A DNA stretch of 64,000 nucleotides. Origin: Toxotes chatareus (Eukaryota; Chordata; Actinopteri; Toxotidae). A program made the translations under genes and the position numbers. Under the pieces are notes generated by a model that did not search any database, was not told the DNA's origin, and worked only from the letters and a program-made list of their open reading frames with translations. Positions 62,991 through 64,000 of the stretch are shown piece after piece. The stretch's first letter is position 1. Every line of letters starts with the position of its first letter. The stretch spans positions 2,294,001-2,358,000 of the forward strand of contig CM028884.1 in assembly GCA_016801885.1 (NCBI GenBank). The letters run 5' to 3'.

Positions 62991-64000
62991 AAATTGGTGA
63001 ACAGGACACAGATGTATGTTAAACAAATCCTTTAAACTGCATAAAGACTGACATATGACCAGACAACTCCATCCAGCAGAAAGCAAGTAAAATGAATATT
63101 AAATTAAGTGGCCATCAACGAACATCAACAAAGTAACAAAAAGTTACAACACACGCACATACGGGCTTGTGTTTGAACACAAAGTGCCATATTATGCATT
63201 GTGGTCCTCCAAAAATCTTCAAAACCTTCCTTACAAAGATATTTTGTGTCCTTAGTGAGTGGTTTCATTAACCTTGTAGCTCTTTGTAGGTGACGTTTGC
63301 TGTGCCAAAGTGTTGCAGTGTCAGTGCGGGATAAAAACTTCAGCGTCAGTTTCAGGGTGAAAAAGGTGTCAGATCTCCGCAGGTGCAAAACTTGCTTTTC
63401 CTTCCTCATCACCTCTGTCATTTAAGTCCACGAGAAACTCCATTAGGGAACTGTAGTTTGATGCAATGGACTCTACGGATGCAGTTTTCACAGTCCAACA
63501 CTTTGGGCACAGAGTTCGCAGTGACTGTGATCTTTTTGTGCTGATTCTCCTTAAACCAAGCCAGTCATTCTGGGGAATTTCTAATAAGTACTGTCAGGTC
63601 ACTAATGAGCACCGTGAAGTTGCGACATGCTGGGATATTTTGGGCCTTGCACCACAAAAATTAACAACATTTGCCCAACAGTGGAGGGCTGCAGGGCTCG
63701 TGCTTCCTTGATTTGTGTGTGTGAAGACATCAGCACCTGTGATTAAGGTTTAATTGAGTACATTATGAGCCAGAATTCTGTTATTTCACTGATAATGTCT
63801 TGAGAAATCCACTTGGTCTCCTTGCGAGCTAGCCATGCTACTGATGTCTTCCCCATGTAACTTAAGTAACTGAATCATATTTGACTCTTCATCTGTGTAC
63901 CACAGTGATGCACTAACTGTCTTTCCTGTAATACACTGGGTTTCACTGTTCAGCTACCTGACACTGACACACAGGAGCCACCATCATCTGCAGAGACCTG

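Larger units (their letters stand above)
5396..64000 (+). other. adamts17: adamts17 gene locus, 5' part (8 exons, continues past window)
   Basis: ADAMTS17 is a secreted, zinc-dependent extracellular-matrix metalloprotease. The eight exons give 387 complete codons plus two bases, in one uninterrupted frame across all seven introns. The product agrees with what I recall of vertebrate ADAMTS17: the furin-junction context NAIR, the stretch ADSDMVQYHGAEAAQRF, HHGERSLESFC, TDFCVHKDEPCDTVG and the HELGH zinc motif. Human ADAMTS17 is about 1,095 residues with its first zinc histidine near residue 389; here it is residue 383, so the N-terminal length fits. Intron sizes are about 0.41, 9.77, 13.56, 2.24, 0.49, 7.63 and 19.36 kb, and intron 8 is at least 4 kb. 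The close paralogue ADAMTS19 is the main alternative. The assignment comes from remembered family sequences, not a search. Confidence 0.93.
60017..64000 (+). other. adamts17 intron 8 (partial)
   Basis: I looked for the expected continuation of the zinc motif (Gly-Met-Asn-His context) and found none, so the intron extends beyond the window. It contains an imperfect AT-rich inverted repeat at 60951-60976, a CA microsatellite at 61975-61997 and an antisense LINE fragment at about 62430-62990. The 81- and 98-codon open frames near 63125-63711 are unrecognised and probably chance. Confidence 0.75.

Noticed and set aside
63125..63711. Open frames of 98 (minus) and 81 (plus) codons near the right edge, checked as possible exon 9 of adamts17 or a nested gene
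   Set aside because: Neither contains the expected zinc-motif continuation or any ADAMTS sequence, and no other family is recognisable.

Overview
The window is vertebrate genomic DNA, almost certainly from a ray-finned (teleost) fish. It is AT-rich and mostly non-coding, has many (AC)n/(GT)n microsatellites, GT-AG introns of up to about 19 kb, and degraded copies of repeat classes typical of teleosts: an L2-type LINE with a TTGAA-repeat tail, a Tc1-like transposon, a DIRS-type tyrosine-recombinase element and LINE reverse-transcriptase fragments. No species can be named from the sequence alone.

One gene is supported: the 5' part of adamts17, a secreted zinc metalloprotease of the ADAMTS family, on the + strand. 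Eight coding exons are visible: 5396-5453, 5864-6228, 15996-16167, 29728-29903, 32147-32230, 32723-32880, 40508-40551 and 59911-60016. Their splice phases join without a break into 387 complete codons plus two bases. They encode the signal peptide, the whole propeptide, a furin site (RGKR, residues 214-217) and the first half of the metalloprotease domain, up to HELGH (residues 383-387). The gene runs off the right edge: the exon with the third zinc histidine, and all ancillary domains (disintegrin-like, thrombospondin repeats, Cys-rich, spacer, PLAC), lie beyond base 64000.

Layout: 1-5100 is intergenic, with microsatellites and one dispersed repeat. 5113-5395 is a likely promoter and 5'UTR with an E-box and two CCAAT boxes. 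Intron 1 is 0.4 kb; intron 2 is 9.8 kb and holds a perfect 18-bp-arm palindrome. Intron 3 is 13.6 kb and holds a perfect 25-bp hairpin beside an antisense LINE fragment, a CpG-dense patch, and a Tc1-like element split by a 2.4-kb L2 LINE. Introns 4-6 carry dispersed repeats that are related between introns. Intron 7 is 19.4 kb and holds a hAT-like dispersed repeat, a DIRS-like recombinase relic and a sense LINE fragment. The visible part of intron 8 holds another antisense LINE fragment.

No rRNA, tRNA, CRISPR array, bacterial gene or second protein-coding gene could be supported. Most open frames outside the adamts17 exons are chance frames or transposon remains. No undescribed biological system is evident. 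The points most worth a second look are the nested transposon, the DIRS relic, the long perfect inverted repeats and the exon structure around the protease active site.
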